Source of the DNA: Streptomyces bathyalis
GTDB lineage: Bacteria > Actinomycetota > Actinomycetes > Streptomycetales > Streptomycetaceae
Direction of reading: 5' to 3'
NCBI RefSeq assembly: GCF_015910445.1
Contig: NZ_CP048882.1
Location: forward strand, 6,197,501 to 6,261,500
Length of the DNA stretch: 64,000 bases
Below, one piece after another: positions 34,098 to 43,979 of the stretch; the stretch's first letter is position 1, and each line of letters begins with the position of its first letter. The position numbers were made by a program, and so were the translations under genes. The notes under the pieces were generated by a model, which worked only from the letters and a program-made list of their open reading frames with translations, searched no databases and had not been told where the DNA came from.

Positions 34098-36107
34098 ATG
34101 GCAGACCCCTCCAGCTACCGCCCCGAACCGGGCGAGATCCCGGACTCACCGGGGGTCTACCGGTTCCGTGACGAGCACGGCCGGGTGATCTACGTCGGGA
34201 AGGCCAAGAGCCTGCGCCAGCGGCTCGCGAACTACTTCCAGGACCTGGCCGGTCTCCATGTGCGTACCCGCACGATGGTCACCACGGCCGCGTCGGTGGA
34301 GTGGACGGTGGTCTCCACGGAGGTCGAGGCGCTCCAGCTGGAGTACTCCTGGATCAAGGAGTTCGCGCCCCGGTTCAACGTCAAGTACCGCGACGACAAG
34401 AGCTATCCGTCCCTCGCCGTCACCCTCAACGAGGAGTATCCGCGGGTCCAGGTGATGCGCGGCCCCAAGAAGAAGGGCGTGCGCTACTTCGGTCCGTACG
34501 CACACGCCTGGGCGATCCGCGAGACGGTCGACCTGATGCTGCGTGCGTTTCCCGTACGCACCTGCTCCGCCGGTGTCTTCAAGCGCTCCGCCCAGATCGG
34601 CCGCCCCTGCCTGCTCGGGTACATCGGCAAGTGCGCCGCGCCCTGCGTCGGGCGCGTCACCGCGGAGGAGCACCGCCAACTCGCCGAGGAATTCTGCGAC
34701 TTCGTCGCCGGGCACACCGGTTCGTACCTGCGCCGCCTGGAGCGGGAGATGACGCAGGCCTCCGAGGAGATGGAGTACGAGAAGGCGGCGCGGCTGCGCG
34801 ACGACATGGACGCGCTGAAGCGCGCGATGGAGAAGAGCGCCGTCGTCCTCACCGACGCGACCGACGCCGACCTCATCGCCGTCGCCGAGGACGAGCTGGA
34901 GGCCGCGGTCCAGATCTTCCACGTGCGCGGCGGCCGCGTACGGGGCCAGCGCGGCTGGGTCACCGACAGGGTCGAGGAGATCGGCACACCCGAGCTGGTC
35001 GAGCACGCGCTCCAGCAGCTCTACGGGGAGGAGCGCGGCGAGGGCGTCCCCAAGGAGGTGCTGGTGCCGGCGCTGCCCGACCCGCCGGAGCCGGCCGCCC
35101 AGTGGCTCGGCGACCGCCGCGGCTCGGCCGTCAGCCTGCGCGTGCCGCAGCGCGGCGACAAGCGCGCCCTGATGGAGACGGTCGCGCGCAACGCGCAGCA
35201 GGCGCTCGCCCTGCACAAGACCAAGCGCGCCTCGGACCTCACGACGCGCTCGCGGGCGCTGGAGGAGATCGCCGAGGGCCTCGGCCTCGACTCGGCTCCG
35301 CTGCGCATCGAGTGCTTCGACATCTCCCACTTCCAGGGTGACGACGTGGTCGCGTCCATGGTCGTCTTCGAGGACGGCCTGGCCCGGAAGAGCGAGTACC
35401 GCCGCTTCCAGATCAAGTCCGTCGCCGGCCAGGACGACGTCCGCTCGATGCACGAGGTCGTCAGCCGCCGCTTCCGCCGCTACCTCCAGGAGAAGCGCCG
35501 CACCGGCGAGTGGGGTGGCGAAGGGGACGAGCCCGGCGAGGGCGAGGGTCCGGAGCCCGCTGAGGCAGAAGGCGGCGGGACCCCGGGGCGTGACGAGGAC
35601 GGCAGGCCGAAGAAGTTCGCCTACCCTCCCCAGCTCATCGTCGTGGACGGCGGGCGCCCTCAGGTCTCCGCCGCACGCAGCGCGATGGACGAGCTGGGCA
35701 TCGACGACGTCGCCGTCTGCGGGCTGGCCAAGCGCCTGGAAGAGGTCTGGCTGCCCGGCGAGGAGGACCCCCTCGTGCTGCCACGTACGAGTGAGGGCCT
35801 CTACCTCCTCCAGCGCGTCCGCGACGAGGCGCACCGCTTTGCGATCAGGTATCAGCGCAGCAAGCGCTCGAAGACGATGAAGGCGAGCCCTCTCGACGCG
35901 GTCCCCGGGTTGGGGGCATCCCGTAAGCAGGCCCTGCTGAAGCACTTCGGCTCCCTCAAGCGGCTTCGGGCGGCGACCGTGGACGAGATCTGCGAGGTGC
36001 CGGGTGTGGGCCGCAAGACGGCGGAGGCCGTCGCTGCGGCGCTCGTCACGAAGTCCTCCGGGCCGGCGGTGAACACAGCGACCGGTGAGATCGTTGAAGA
36101 ACAGTGA
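34098..36107 (+). CDS. uvrC: Excinuclease ABC subunit C
   Basis: This 669-residue endonuclease makes both incisions in nucleotide excision repair. The N-terminal GIY-YIG domain (GVYRFRDEHGRVIYVGKAKSLRQ) makes the 3' cut. A UVR domain (EEMEYEKAARLRDDMDAL) contacts UvrB. The RNase H-like domain (IECFDISHFQG, LIVVDGGRPQ) makes the 5' cut. Two helix-hairpin-helix units (VPGLGASRKQALLKHFGS, VPGVGRKTAEAV) bind DNA. An acidic Gly/Glu insertion (about residues 475-505) is a variable loop. The ATG at 34098 directly follows the predicted leaderless promoter. It heads the uvrC-rapZ-yvcK-whiA operon. Confidence 0.98.
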   Translation: MADPSSYRPEPGEIPDSPGVYRFRDEHGRVIYVGKAKSLRQRLANYFQDLAGLHVRTRTMVTTAASVEWTVVSTEVEALQLEYSWIKEFAPRFNVKYRDDKSYPSLAVTLNEEYPRVQVMRGPKKKGVRYFGPYAHAWAIRETVDLMLRAFPVRTCSAGVFKRSAQIGRPCLLGYIGKCAAPCVGRVTAEEHRQLAEEFCDFVAGHTGSYLRRLEREMTQASEEMEYEKAARLRDDMDALKRAMEKSAVVLTDATDADLIAVAEDELEAAVQIFHVRGGRVRGQRGWVTDRVEEIGTPELVEHALQQLYGEERGEGVPKEVLVPALPDPPEPAAQWLGDRRGSAVSLRVPQRGDKRALMETVARNAQQALALHKTKRASDLTTRSRALEEIAEGLGLDSAPLRIECFDISHFQGDDVVASMVVFEDGLARKSEYRRFQIKSVAGQDDVRSMHEVVSRRFRRYLQEKRRTGEWGGEGDEPGEGEGPEPAEAEGGGTPGRDEDGRPKKFAYPPQLIVVDGGRPQVSAARSAMDELGIDDVAVCGLAKRLEEVWLPGEEDPLVLPRTSEGLYLLQRVRDEAHRFAIRYQRSKRSKTMKASPLDAVPGLGASRKQALLKHFGSLKRLRAATVDEICEVPGVGRKTAEAVAAALVTKSSGPAVNTATGEIVEEQ

Positions 36108-36132
36108 GCCACGACGTCGGGGGGCGAACAGC

Positions 36133-37161
36133 ATGAACAGGCAGCAGGATCAGGAGCGGGAACAGCACTCCCGCCCGGAGGCGGAGCCGGCGGAGCCCGG
36201 CCCGGCCACCGGAACGGGACCGGACCCGGGTACGGGACCGGGCACGGCCAGGGACGCGGGTACGGACATGGACACGGTCACGGACGGGCCGGGCGAGGCG
36301 GTGATCCCCGAACTCGTGATCATCTCCGGGATGTCGGGCGCGGGCCGCAGCACCGCGGCCAAGTGCCTGGAGGATCTCGGCTGGTTCGTGGTCGACAACC
36401 TGCCGCCCGCGCTGATCCCCACGATGGTCGACCTCGGCGCACGCTCGCAGGGCAACGTCGCGCGCATCGCCGTCGTCGTCGACGTACGGGGGCGGCGCTT
36501 CTTCGACAACCTGAAGCAGTCCCTGGCGGACCTCGCGCAACGGCAGGTCAAGCGCCGCATCGTCTACCTGGAGGCGAGCGACGAGGCGCTGGTGCGGCGC
36601 TTCGAGTCGGTGCGGCGCCCCCACCCGCTGCAGGGCGACGGCAGGATCGTCGACGGCATCGCCGCCGAGCGCGACCTGCTCCGGGAGCTGCGCGGCGACG
36701 CCGACCTGGTCATCGACACCTCCGGCCTCAACGTCCACGAGCTGAGGGCCAAGCTGGACGCCCGTTTCGCCGGCGACGAGGAGCCCGAACTCCGCGCCAC
36801 GGTGATGTCTTTCGGGTACAAGTACGGGCTCCCGGTTGACGCCGATCTCGTCGCCGACTGCCGCTTCCTCCCCAACCCGCACTGGGTGCCCGAGCTGCGC
36901 CCGTACAACGGCACCAGCCCCCAGGTCTCGGAGTACGTGTTCGACCAGCCGGGCGCGAAGGAGTTCCTCGACCGCTACGCCGAACTGCTCCAGCTCATCG
37001 CCGCGGGGTACCGCAGGGAGGGCAAGCGCTACGTCACCATCGCGATCGGCTGCACGGGCGGCAAGCACCGCAGCGTCGCCGTCTCGGAGAAGCTGGCCCG
37101 CCGGCTCTCCGGTGCCGGCGTGGAGACCGTCGTGGTGCACCGGGACATGGGACGTGAATGA
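36133..37161 (+). CDS. rapZ: RapZ-like nucleotide-binding protein
   Basis: This 342-residue protein of the RapZ/YvcJ P-loop family has Walker A GMSGAGRST (66-74), with Arg in place of the usual Lys as often seen in actinobacteria. The C-terminal domain is GYKYGLPVDADLVADCRFLPNPHW, then SEYVFDQPGAKEFLDRY and IGCTGGKHRSVAV, the conserved ligand-binding signature. In E. coli RapZ binds RNA and a cell-wall precursor; in actinobacteria the role is unclear. The first 58 residues are a low-complexity Gly/Thr/Pro/Asp tract. The ATG at 36133 follows GGGGGGCG. It is operonic with uvrC (25-base gap) and yvcK (17-base gap). Confidence 0.95.
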   Translation: MNRQQDQEREQHSRPEAEPAEPGPATGTGPDPGTGPGTARDAGTDMDTVTDGPGEAVIPELVIISGMSGAGRSTAAKCLEDLGWFVVDNLPPALIPTMVDLGARSQGNVARIAVVVDVRGRRFFDNLKQSLADLAQRQVKRRIVYLEASDEALVRRFESVRRPHPLQGDGRIVDGIAAERDLLRELRGDADLVIDTSGLNVHELRAKLDARFAGDEEPELRATVMSFGYKYGLPVDADLVADCRFLPNPHWVPELRPYNGTSPQVSEYVFDQPGAKEFLDRYAELLQLIAAGYRREGKRYVTIAIGCTGGKHRSVAVSEKLARRLSGAGVETVVVHRDMGRE

Positions 37162-37178
37162 GGACGTGAGAAGCGCGA

Positions 37179-38231
37179 ATGCCTCGTAGGACCATCCGGC
37201 TGCGGCGTCCGGTCGGCACGCGGTCGGGACAGCGCGGCACCCAGCCGAAGGTCGTGGCACTCGGCGGCGGGGCTGGCCTGTCCGCCTCGCTCACCGCGCT
37301 GCGCCGCATCACAGGGGACCTGACCGCCGTCGTCACCGTCGCCGACGACGGCGGCTCCAGCGGCAGGCTCCGGGACGAGCTCGGTGTGCTGCCCCCCGGT
37401 GATCTGCGCAAGGCGCTCGCGGCGCTGTGCGGAGACGACGAGTGGGGCCGCACTTGGGCCGAGGTCATCCAGCACCGCTTCGTCAGCCGCGGCGACATGC
37501 ACGACCACGCGGTGGGGAATCTGCTGATCGTCGCCCTCTGGGAGCAGCTCGGGGACCACGTCCAGGCCCTCGACCTGGTGGGCAAGCTGCTCGGGGCGCA
37601 CGGGCGGGTGCTGCCGATGTCCGCCGTCCCGCTGGAGCTCCAGGCGCTGGTGCGCGGCCACGACCCGGAGCGCCCCGACGAGGTCTCGACCGTGCGCGGG
37701 CAGGCCAACGTCGCGCTCACCACGGGCGAGGTGCAGCAGGTGCACCTCGTTCCGCACGATCCGCCCGCCGTCTCCGAGGCCGTCAAGGCGGTGCTGGACG
37801 CGGACTGGGTGGTGCTCGGCCCGGGCTCGTGGTTCTCGTCGGTCATCCCCCATCTGCTCGTTCCGGAACTGCTCGACGCGCTGACGCAGACCAAGGCCCG
37901 CAAGGTGCTTTCGCTCAACCTCGCTCCGCAGCCGGGAGAAACGGAAGGTTTCTCCCCGCAGCGTCATTTGGACGTTTTGGCCCGACACGCCCCTAAACTC
38001 GCCTTCGACGTGGTGCTGGCCGACGAGGACGCCGTTCCCGACCGGGACTCCCTGTGTCAGGCCGCCGAGCGGCTCGGAGCGACAGCACAGCTGTCACCGG
38101 TCGCGGCGGCCGGAGGCGCCTCCCAGGGCGAAGGCCCCGCGGGAGGCGCAGCCAGGCACGACCCGGAGCTGCTGGCCGCCGCGTACGACCGTATTTTTCG
38201 GATGCATGGAAGGATCGGCCCATGGCGATGA
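37179..38231 (+). CDS. yvcK: YvcK-family (CofD-like) protein, gluconeogenesis/cell-wall factor
   Basis: This 350-residue member of the YvcK/CuvA family has a Rossmann-like nucleotide-sugar-binding fold. Motifs are VVALGGGAGLSASL at the N-terminus, VADDGGSSGRLRDELG, PPGDLRKALAAL, GNLLIVALW and the VLGPGSWFSSVIPHLL segment. YvcK binds UDP-sugars and influences carbon flow and cell shape in Gram-positives. The C-terminal part (about 300-340) is variable. The stop overlaps whiA by 10 bases. The rapZ-yvcK-whiA order is conserved across Gram-positive bacteria. Confidence 0.95.
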   Translation: MPRRTIRLRRPVGTRSGQRGTQPKVVALGGGAGLSASLTALRRITGDLTAVVTVADDGGSSGRLRDELGVLPPGDLRKALAALCGDDEWGRTWAEVIQHRFVSRGDMHDHAVGNLLIVALWEQLGDHVQALDLVGKLLGAHGRVLPMSAVPLELQALVRGHDPERPDEVSTVRGQANVALTTGEVQQVHLVPHDPPAVSEAVKAVLDADWVVLGPGSWFSSVIPHLLVPELLDALTQTKARKVLSLNLAPQPGETEGFSPQRHLDVLARHAPKLAFDVVLADEDAVPDRDSLCQAAERLGATAQLSPVAAAGGASQGEGPAGGAARHDPELLAAAYDRIFRMHGRIGPWR

Positions 38232-39199
38232 CGGCTGCGGTGAAGGACGAGATCTCCCGACTCCCCGTCACCCGGACCTGCTGCCGGAAGTCCGAGGTCT
38301 CGTCGATCCTGCGGTTCGCGGGCGGCCTGCACCTGGTGAGCGGGCGGATCGTGATCGAGGCGGAACTCGATACGGGCATCGCGGCCCGTCGCCTGCGCAA
38401 GGACGTACTGGAGATCTTCGGGCACAGCTCCGACCTGGTGGTGATGGCGCCCGGCGGTCTGCGGCGCGGCAGCCGCTACGTCGTGCGTGTCGTGGCCGGG
38501 GGTGACCAGCTGGCCCGCCAGACGGGGCTCGTGGACAGTCGCGGCCGTCCGATCCGGGGTCTTCCACCGCAGGTGGTCTCGGGGGCCACCTGCGACGCGG
38601 AGGCCGCGTGGCGGGGCGCGTTCCTCGCACACGGATCGCTGACGGAGCCGGGCCGCAGCTCCTCCCTGGAGGTCACCTGCCCCGGTCCCGAGGCGGCGCT
38701 GGCCCTGGTCGGCGCGGCGCGCAGGCTCCAGATCGCGGCGAAGGCGCGCGAGGTGCGCGGCGTGGACCGCGTGGTCGTCCGTGACGGTGACGCCATCGGC
38801 GCGCTGCTGACACGGCTGGGCGCCCACGAGTCGGTGCTGGCGTGGGAGGAGCGGCGGATGCGCCGCGAGGTCCGCGCCACCGCGAACCGGCTCGCCAACT
38901 TCGACGACGCCAATCTGCGCCGTTCGGCGCGTGCGGCGGTCGCGGCCGGCGCACGCGTGCAGCGCGCGCTGGAGATCCTCGCCGACGACGTGCCCGAGCA
39001 CCTGGCCGCGGCCGGCCGGCTGCGCATGGACCACAAGCAGGCGTCACTGGAGGAGCTGGGCGCGCTGGCCGACCCGCCGCTGACGAAGGACGCCGTGGCC
39101 GGCCGGATCCGGCGGCTGCTGGCGATGGCCGACAAGCGGGCCCAGGACCTGGGGATTCCGGGTACGGAGACCAGCCTCACGGAGGAGATGGTCGGCTGA
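38222..39199 (+). CDS. whiA: Sporulation transcription regulator WhiA
   Basis: This 325-residue regulator of the switch from aerial growth to sporulation septation in Streptomyces works with WhiB to activate ftsZ, whiG and other genes. The start MAMTAAVKDEISRLPVTR is typical. The N-terminal half is a LAGLIDADG-endonuclease-like fold without nuclease activity (GDAIGALLTRLGAHESVLAW). The C-terminal helix-turn-helix (LEELGALADPPLTKDAVAGRI) binds DNA. The start codon lies inside the end of yvcK, so translation is coupled. No terminator of note follows; a 248-base gap leads to gap. Confidence 0.97.
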   Translation: MAMTAAVKDEISRLPVTRTCCRKSEVSSILRFAGGLHLVSGRIVIEAELDTGIAARRLRKDVLEIFGHSSDLVVMAPGGLRRGSRYVVRVVAGGDQLARQTGLVDSRGRPIRGLPPQVVSGATCDAEAAWRGAFLAHGSLTEPGRSSSLEVTCPGPEAALALVGAARRLQIAAKAREVRGVDRVVVRDGDAIGALLTRLGAHESVLAWEERRMRREVRATANRLANFDDANLRRSARAAVAAGARVQRALEILADDVPEHLAAAGRLRMDHKQASLEELGALADPPLTKDAVAGRIRRLLAMADKRAQDLGIPGTETSLTEEMVG

Positions 39200-39344
39200 C
39201 CTCCCCCTCGGCCCTCCGGGCCTGGGGCACCCACCCCGGGCCCGGCCGGGATCCCGGGGTGTTGCACTGCCCGATCCGCTTCGACCCTCTGTCCGCACCC
39301 CGTCCCCGGCGCCCTGTCACGGCCCGTGGACCCCGGGTGGCCGA

Positions 39345-39375
39345 TGTCACCGTAAAGAGTGGAGCGCGGTAGGGT
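39345..39375 (+). promoter_or_regulatory. Candidate promoter of gap
   Basis: TAGGGT (39370-39375) is a good -10; TGTCAC (39345-39350) is a weak -35 with a 19-base spacer. The predicted start lies about 65 bases before the GTG of gap. Confidence 0.4.
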
Positions 39376-39447
39376 CGGGAGCGGTCGGGGACATCCCATA
39401 CAGCTTTGCCGGTGTCCGTACCGGCGTACCAACGAGGAGATCGGTTC

Positions 39448-40452
<1,005 letters not shown>

Positions 40453-40499
40453 GCGTTCCCCCCGGGGAAGCCGATCAGCGCCGAGAGATGGCAGACCGT

Positions 40500-40543
40500 A
40501 GCAGGGCTCGCAGGGCGCGATGACGCGCCCTGCGAGCCCTGCT
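40500..40543 (+). terminator. Terminator between gap and pgk
   Basis: A perfect 20-bp stem (40500-40519 with 40524-40543) with a 4-nt ATGA loop. There is no T-tract. Confidence 0.85.
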
Positions 40544-40602
40544 GCATTGAGGTGCCACGTGGGACACCGAGGGCCTGAACTCCAAGGAGAACAGCAGCAA
40601 GC

Positions 40603-41817
40603 ATGAAGACGATCGACGAACTCATCGCCGGGGGAGTGGCCGGCAAGCGGGTCTTCGTCCGCGCCGACCTGAACGTCCCGCTGGACGGGGAGACCATCAC
40701 CGACGACGGCCGCATCAGGGCCGCCGTACCCACCATCCGCAAGCTGGCCGACGCGGGCGCCCGCGTCGTCGCCGCCTCGCATCTGGGCCGGCCCAAGGGG
40801 GCACCCGACCCGCAGTTCTCGCTCGCCCCGGTGGCGAAGCGGCTCGGTGAACTCCTGGGCGCGGACGTCACGTTCGCCTCCGACACGGTCGGCGAGAGCG
40901 CCACGGCAGCGGTGGAGGCGAGCACCGAGGGCAGCGTGACCCTCCTGGAGAACCTTCGCTTCAACCCGGGCGAGACCAGCAAGGACGACGCCGAGCGCGC
41001 GGCCTTCGCCGGTGAACTCGCCGCGCTCGCCGACCTCTACGTCGGTGACGGCTTCGGTGCCGTCCATCGCAAGCACGCCTCCGTCTACGACCTGCCGGCA
41101 CGTCTTCCGCACGCGGCCGGCGGCCTCATCGCCACCGAGGTCGGCGTGCTGAAGAAGCTCACCGAGGACGTGAAGCGGCCGTACGCGGTCGTGCTCGGCG
41201 GGGCCAAGGTCTCCGACAAGCTGGGCGTCATCGAGCACCTGCTGCACAAGGCCGACCGCATCCTCATCGGAGGCGGCATGGCCTACACGTTCCTGAAGGC
41301 ACAAGGCCACGAAGTGGGCGGCTCGCTGCTCCAGGAGGACCAGATCCCCGCCGTCAAGGGCTATCTCGAGCAGGCGGAGAAGCTGGGCGTGGAGTTCGTG
41401 CTGCCGGTGGACGTGCTGGTCGCTGAGAGCTTCCCCGACCTCAGGACGAAGGCGCCGGCGTCGCCGGAGACGGTCCCCGTCAGCACCATCCCCACCGGCC
41501 TGATGGGTCTGGACATCGGCCCGGAGACCCGCAAGCTGTACGCCTCGAAGCTCGCCGACGCGGCGACCGTCTTCTGGAACGGCCCGATGGGCGTCTTCGA
41601 GCACCCCGACTACGCCGAGGGCACCAGGGCCGTCGCACAGGCGCTGCTGGACAGCGGCTCGTTCAACGTCGTCGGTGGCGGCGACAGCGCTGCCGCCGTC
41701 CGCCTGCTCGGCTTCGACGAGAACGCATTCGGCCACATCTCGACCGGCGGCGGTGCGAGCCTCGAGTACCTCGAGGGCAAGACGCTGCCCGGCCTCGCCG
41801 CGCTGAAGGACTCGTGA
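40603..41817 (+). CDS. pgk: Phosphoglycerate kinase
   Basis: This 404-residue enzyme transfers phosphate from 1,3-bisphosphoglycerate to ADP. Visible signatures are RVFVRADLNVPLDG, ASHLGRPKG, LLENLRFNPGE, the hinge region VVLGGAKVSDKLGVIEHL, the nucleotide-binding FWNGPMGVFE and the C-terminal GGGDSAAAVRLLG...ISTGGGASLEYLEG. Length is normal. AAGGAG lies 15-20 bases before the ATG. It follows gap and precedes tpiA, the usual actinobacterial order of triose-phase glycolysis. Confidence 0.98.
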   Translation: MKTIDELIAGGVAGKRVFVRADLNVPLDGETITDDGRIRAAVPTIRKLADAGARVVAASHLGRPKGAPDPQFSLAPVAKRLGELLGADVTFASDTVGESATAAVEASTEGSVTLLENLRFNPGETSKDDAERAAFAGELAALADLYVGDGFGAVHRKHASVYDLPARLPHAAGGLIATEVGVLKKLTEDVKRPYAVVLGGAKVSDKLGVIEHLLHKADRILIGGGMAYTFLKAQGHEVGGSLLQEDQIPAVKGYLEQAEKLGVEFVLPVDVLVAESFPDLRTKAPASPETVPVSTIPTGLMGLDIGPETRKLYASKLADAATVFWNGPMGVFEHPDYAEGTRAVAQALLDSGSFNVVGGGDSAAAVRLLGFDENAFGHISTGGGASLEYLEGKTLPGLAALKDS

Positions 41818-41935
41818 GCGACGTGTGTGCGGCCGCCGAGCCGCACGCCGCAGTCTGCCCGCACCTCTGCTCCCCCTGCCTTCGGTGCGCGGTACTCCCA
41901 GCCCGCCGGAGAAGCGAACAATGGAGGACTGACTC

Positions 41936-42712
41936 TTGACCACCCGCACCCCGCTGATGGCGGGCAACTGGAAGATGAACCTGAATCACCTCGAGGCCAT
42001 CGCACACGTCCAGAAGCTCGCCTTCGCCCTGAACGACAAGGACCACGCGGCCGTCGAGGTCGCGGTCCTGCCGCCCTACACCGATCTGCGCTCCGTCCAG
42101 ACCCTGGTGGACGGCGACAAGCTGAAGATCAAGTACGGGGCGCAGGACCTCTCCGCGCACGCCTCCGGCGCGTACACCGGTGAGATCTCCGGCGCGATGC
42201 TGGCCAAGTTGAAGTGCTCGTTCGTCACCGTCGGCCACTCCGAGCGCCGCCAGTACCACGCCGAGGACGAGCCCCTGGTCAACGCCAAGGTGAAGGCCGC
42301 CTTCGCGAGCGACCTGACGCCGATCCTGTGCGTCGGCGAGGAGCTCGCGGTGCGCGAGGCGGGCGACCACGTCGCCCACACGCTGGCCCAGGTCGACGGT
42401 GCGCTCAAGGACGTCGCCGCCGAGCAGGTGTCGACCCTCGTGATCGCGTACGAGCCCGTGTGGGCCATCGGCACCGGCAAGACCTGCGGCGCCGACGACG
42501 CGCAGGAGGTCTGCGGTGCCATCCGCGCCCGCGTCGCCGAGCTGTACGGGCAGGAGGTCGCGGACGCCGTTCGTATCCAGTACGGCGGCTCGGTGAAGTC
42601 CGGGAACGTCGCCCAGATCATGGCGCAGCCCGACATCGACGGTGCGCTGGTGGGCGGTGCCTCGCTGGACGCGGACGAGTTCGTCAAGATCGTGCGCTTC
42701 CGCGACCAGTGA
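41936..42712 (+). CDS. tpiA: Triose-phosphate isomerase
   Basis: This 258-residue TIM-barrel enzyme interconverts dihydroxyacetone phosphate and glyceraldehyde-3-phosphate. The substrate lysine is in MAGNWKMNL, the electrophile His101 in VGHSERRQ, and the catalytic base Glu173 in AYEPVWAIGTG. The phosphate gripper is IQYGGSVKSGN with LVGGASLD. The start is a TTG at 41936, preceded by GGAGG at 8 bases; the nearby ATG at 41921 opens a 3-codon dead end. This is a rare start codon for a highly expressed gene. Confidence 0.97.
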   Translation: MTTRTPLMAGNWKMNLNHLEAIAHVQKLAFALNDKDHAAVEVAVLPPYTDLRSVQTLVDGDKLKIKYGAQDLSAHASGAYTGEISGAMLAKLKCSFVTVGHSERRQYHAEDEPLVNAKVKAAFASDLTPILCVGEELAVREAGDHVAHTLAQVDGALKDVAAEQVSTLVIAYEPVWAIGTGKTCGADDAQEVCGAIRARVAELYGQEVADAVRIQYGGSVKSGNVAQIMAQPDIDGALVGGASLDADEFVKIVRFRDQ

Positions 42713-42791
42713 CACGTCACCGCGCAGGTGGTGGCGCGTAGCCCGAAAGGGCAGGCGTATGACGGCGGGCCGTGACCCGTCGTAGGCTGTC

Positions 42792-42817
42792 GGGGGCCGG
42801 GCGTGCGTCCGGCCCCC
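42792..42817 (+). terminator. Hairpin between tpiA and secG
   Basis: A 9-bp perfect stem GGGGGCCGG/CCGGCCCCC with an 8-nt loop. It lies 80 bases after tpiA. Confidence 0.55.
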
Positions 42818-42864
42818 GTACATGTGAAGTCTTTCCCGCGAAGTCCGAGAGAGTTGGTCCAGCC

Positions 42865-43101
42865 GTGATCATGGGGTTCTCTATCGCCCTCATCGTCTTC
42901 AGTTTCCTGATGGCGCTGCTGGTTCTGATGCACAAGGGGAAGGGCGGCGGCCTCTCCGACATGTTCGGCGGCGGCATGCAGTCGTCCGTCGGCGGTTCGT
43001 CGGTCGCCGAACGCAACCTGGACCGGCTGACCGTGGTGGTCGGGCTGATCTGGTTCGCGATCGTCGTGGTGCTCGGTCTGCTGATGAAGCTGCAGAGCTG
43101 A
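42865..43101 (+). CDS. secG: Preprotein translocase subunit SecG
   Basis: This 78-residue component of the SecYEG channel has two transmembrane helices (about residues 4-19 and 53-72) separated by the conserved cytoplasmic loop HKGKGGGLSDMFGGG...GSSVAERNLDR. The start is taken as GTG 42865 (VIMGFSIALIVFSFLM) by similarity with other actinobacterial SecG; ATG 42871 is the alternative. The upstream GAGAGAG is a weak ribosome-binding site. Linkage to tpiA is typical in actinobacteria. Confidence 0.94.
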   Translation: MIMGFSIALIVFSFLMALLVLMHKGKGGGLSDMFGGGMQSSVGGSSVAERNLDRLTVVVGLIWFAIVVVLGLLMKLQS

Positions 43102-43370
43102 CCCACCGGGCCGAGCCGAGGGGCGCGCTCACCACTGCCCCGCCTCTCACCTGCCGCCCTCGGGGTCCGGCGCCCGGCCGTGCCCCGAGGGGTGTCCGGG
43201 GTTTGCAAGAGCAGCCGCAAGTTGCCGAACCCGGCCTATCATGAGGCTCGCGTCCCGAGCCGACGCAGTAACTCCGGTCACTGGACGCGCGTTGGGCCCT
43301 ACGTACACTAGGGCGCCCGCGACGACTCATCGTCGATGTTCCGCGGCACCGCGAGGCAGGGAGTTGGACC

Positions 43371-43706
43371 GTGGCAAGTGGCAACGCGATCCGGGGGAGC
43401 CGGGTCGGGGCGGGGCCGATGGGCGAGGCCGAGCGGGGCGAGTCAGCGCCCCGGCTTCGCATCTCCTTCTGGTGCTCCAACGGACACGAGACGCAGCCCA
43501 GCTTCGCCAGCGACGCGCAGATCCCCGAGACCTGGGACTGTCCCCGCTGCGGCTTCCCGGCCGGCAAGGACGAGGAGAACCCGCCGGACCCGCCGCGCAC
43601 CGAGCCCTACAAGACCCACCTCGCATACGTGCGTGAGCGGCGCAGCGACGAGGACGGCGAGGCGATCCTGGCCGAGGCCCTCGCCAAGCTCCGCGGCGAG
43701 ATCTGA
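43371..43706 (+). CDS. RbpA-family RNA polymerase-binding protein (paralogue type)
   Basis: This 111-residue relative of RbpA is an actinobacterial protein that binds core RNA polymerase and the principal sigma factor and stabilises open promoters. The core zinc-binding-like part is FWCSNGHETQPSFASDAQIP then WDCPRCG, matching the Cys/His layout of RbpA. The C-terminal part (KTHLAYVRERRSDEDGEAIL) corresponds to the sigma-interacting region (THWDMLMERR in the classical protein) but differs clearly. So this is probably the second, divergent copy found in many streptomycetes rather than the main rbpA. GTG start at 43371 with GGCAGGGAG upstream. A single-gene unit before pgi. Confidence 0.88.
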   Translation: MASGNAIRGSRVGAGPMGEAERGESAPRLRISFWCSNGHETQPSFASDAQIPETWDCPRCGFPAGKDEENPPDPPRTEPYKTHLAYVRERRSDEDGEAILAEALAKLRGEI

Positions 43707-43741
43707 GGCGGATCACGCCGGGGTCGTCCCGGGCCTTCATC

Positions 43742-43768
43742 GGGGGCTGTGACGGACACCTGGCCCCC
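43742..43768 (+). terminator. Weak hairpin after the RbpA-like gene
   Basis: A 6-bp stem GGGGGC/GCCCCC with a 15-nt loop, 36 bases beyond the stop. The 273-base gap up to pgi holds no other recognisable element apart from a TAGGTT -10-like site near 43931. Confidence 0.3.
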
Positions 43769-43979
43769 CTTCGCGGGGCACCCTGACACCCGCTCGTGCG
43801 CCCCGTCATCCGGCGCCCGCGTGCTCCGGCCGCACTGTCCCCTCGTCGGCGCTTCCCACCCTTTCTACGGCCCTTCCGGTGTCACCGTCGGCCGCCCCCT
43901 GCGGTGCGCGCCGCCGCGTAGCCCGTCAATTAGGTTGGTGCGCGGCGTATCCAGGACGAGGAAAAGGTGACGACCGCCG

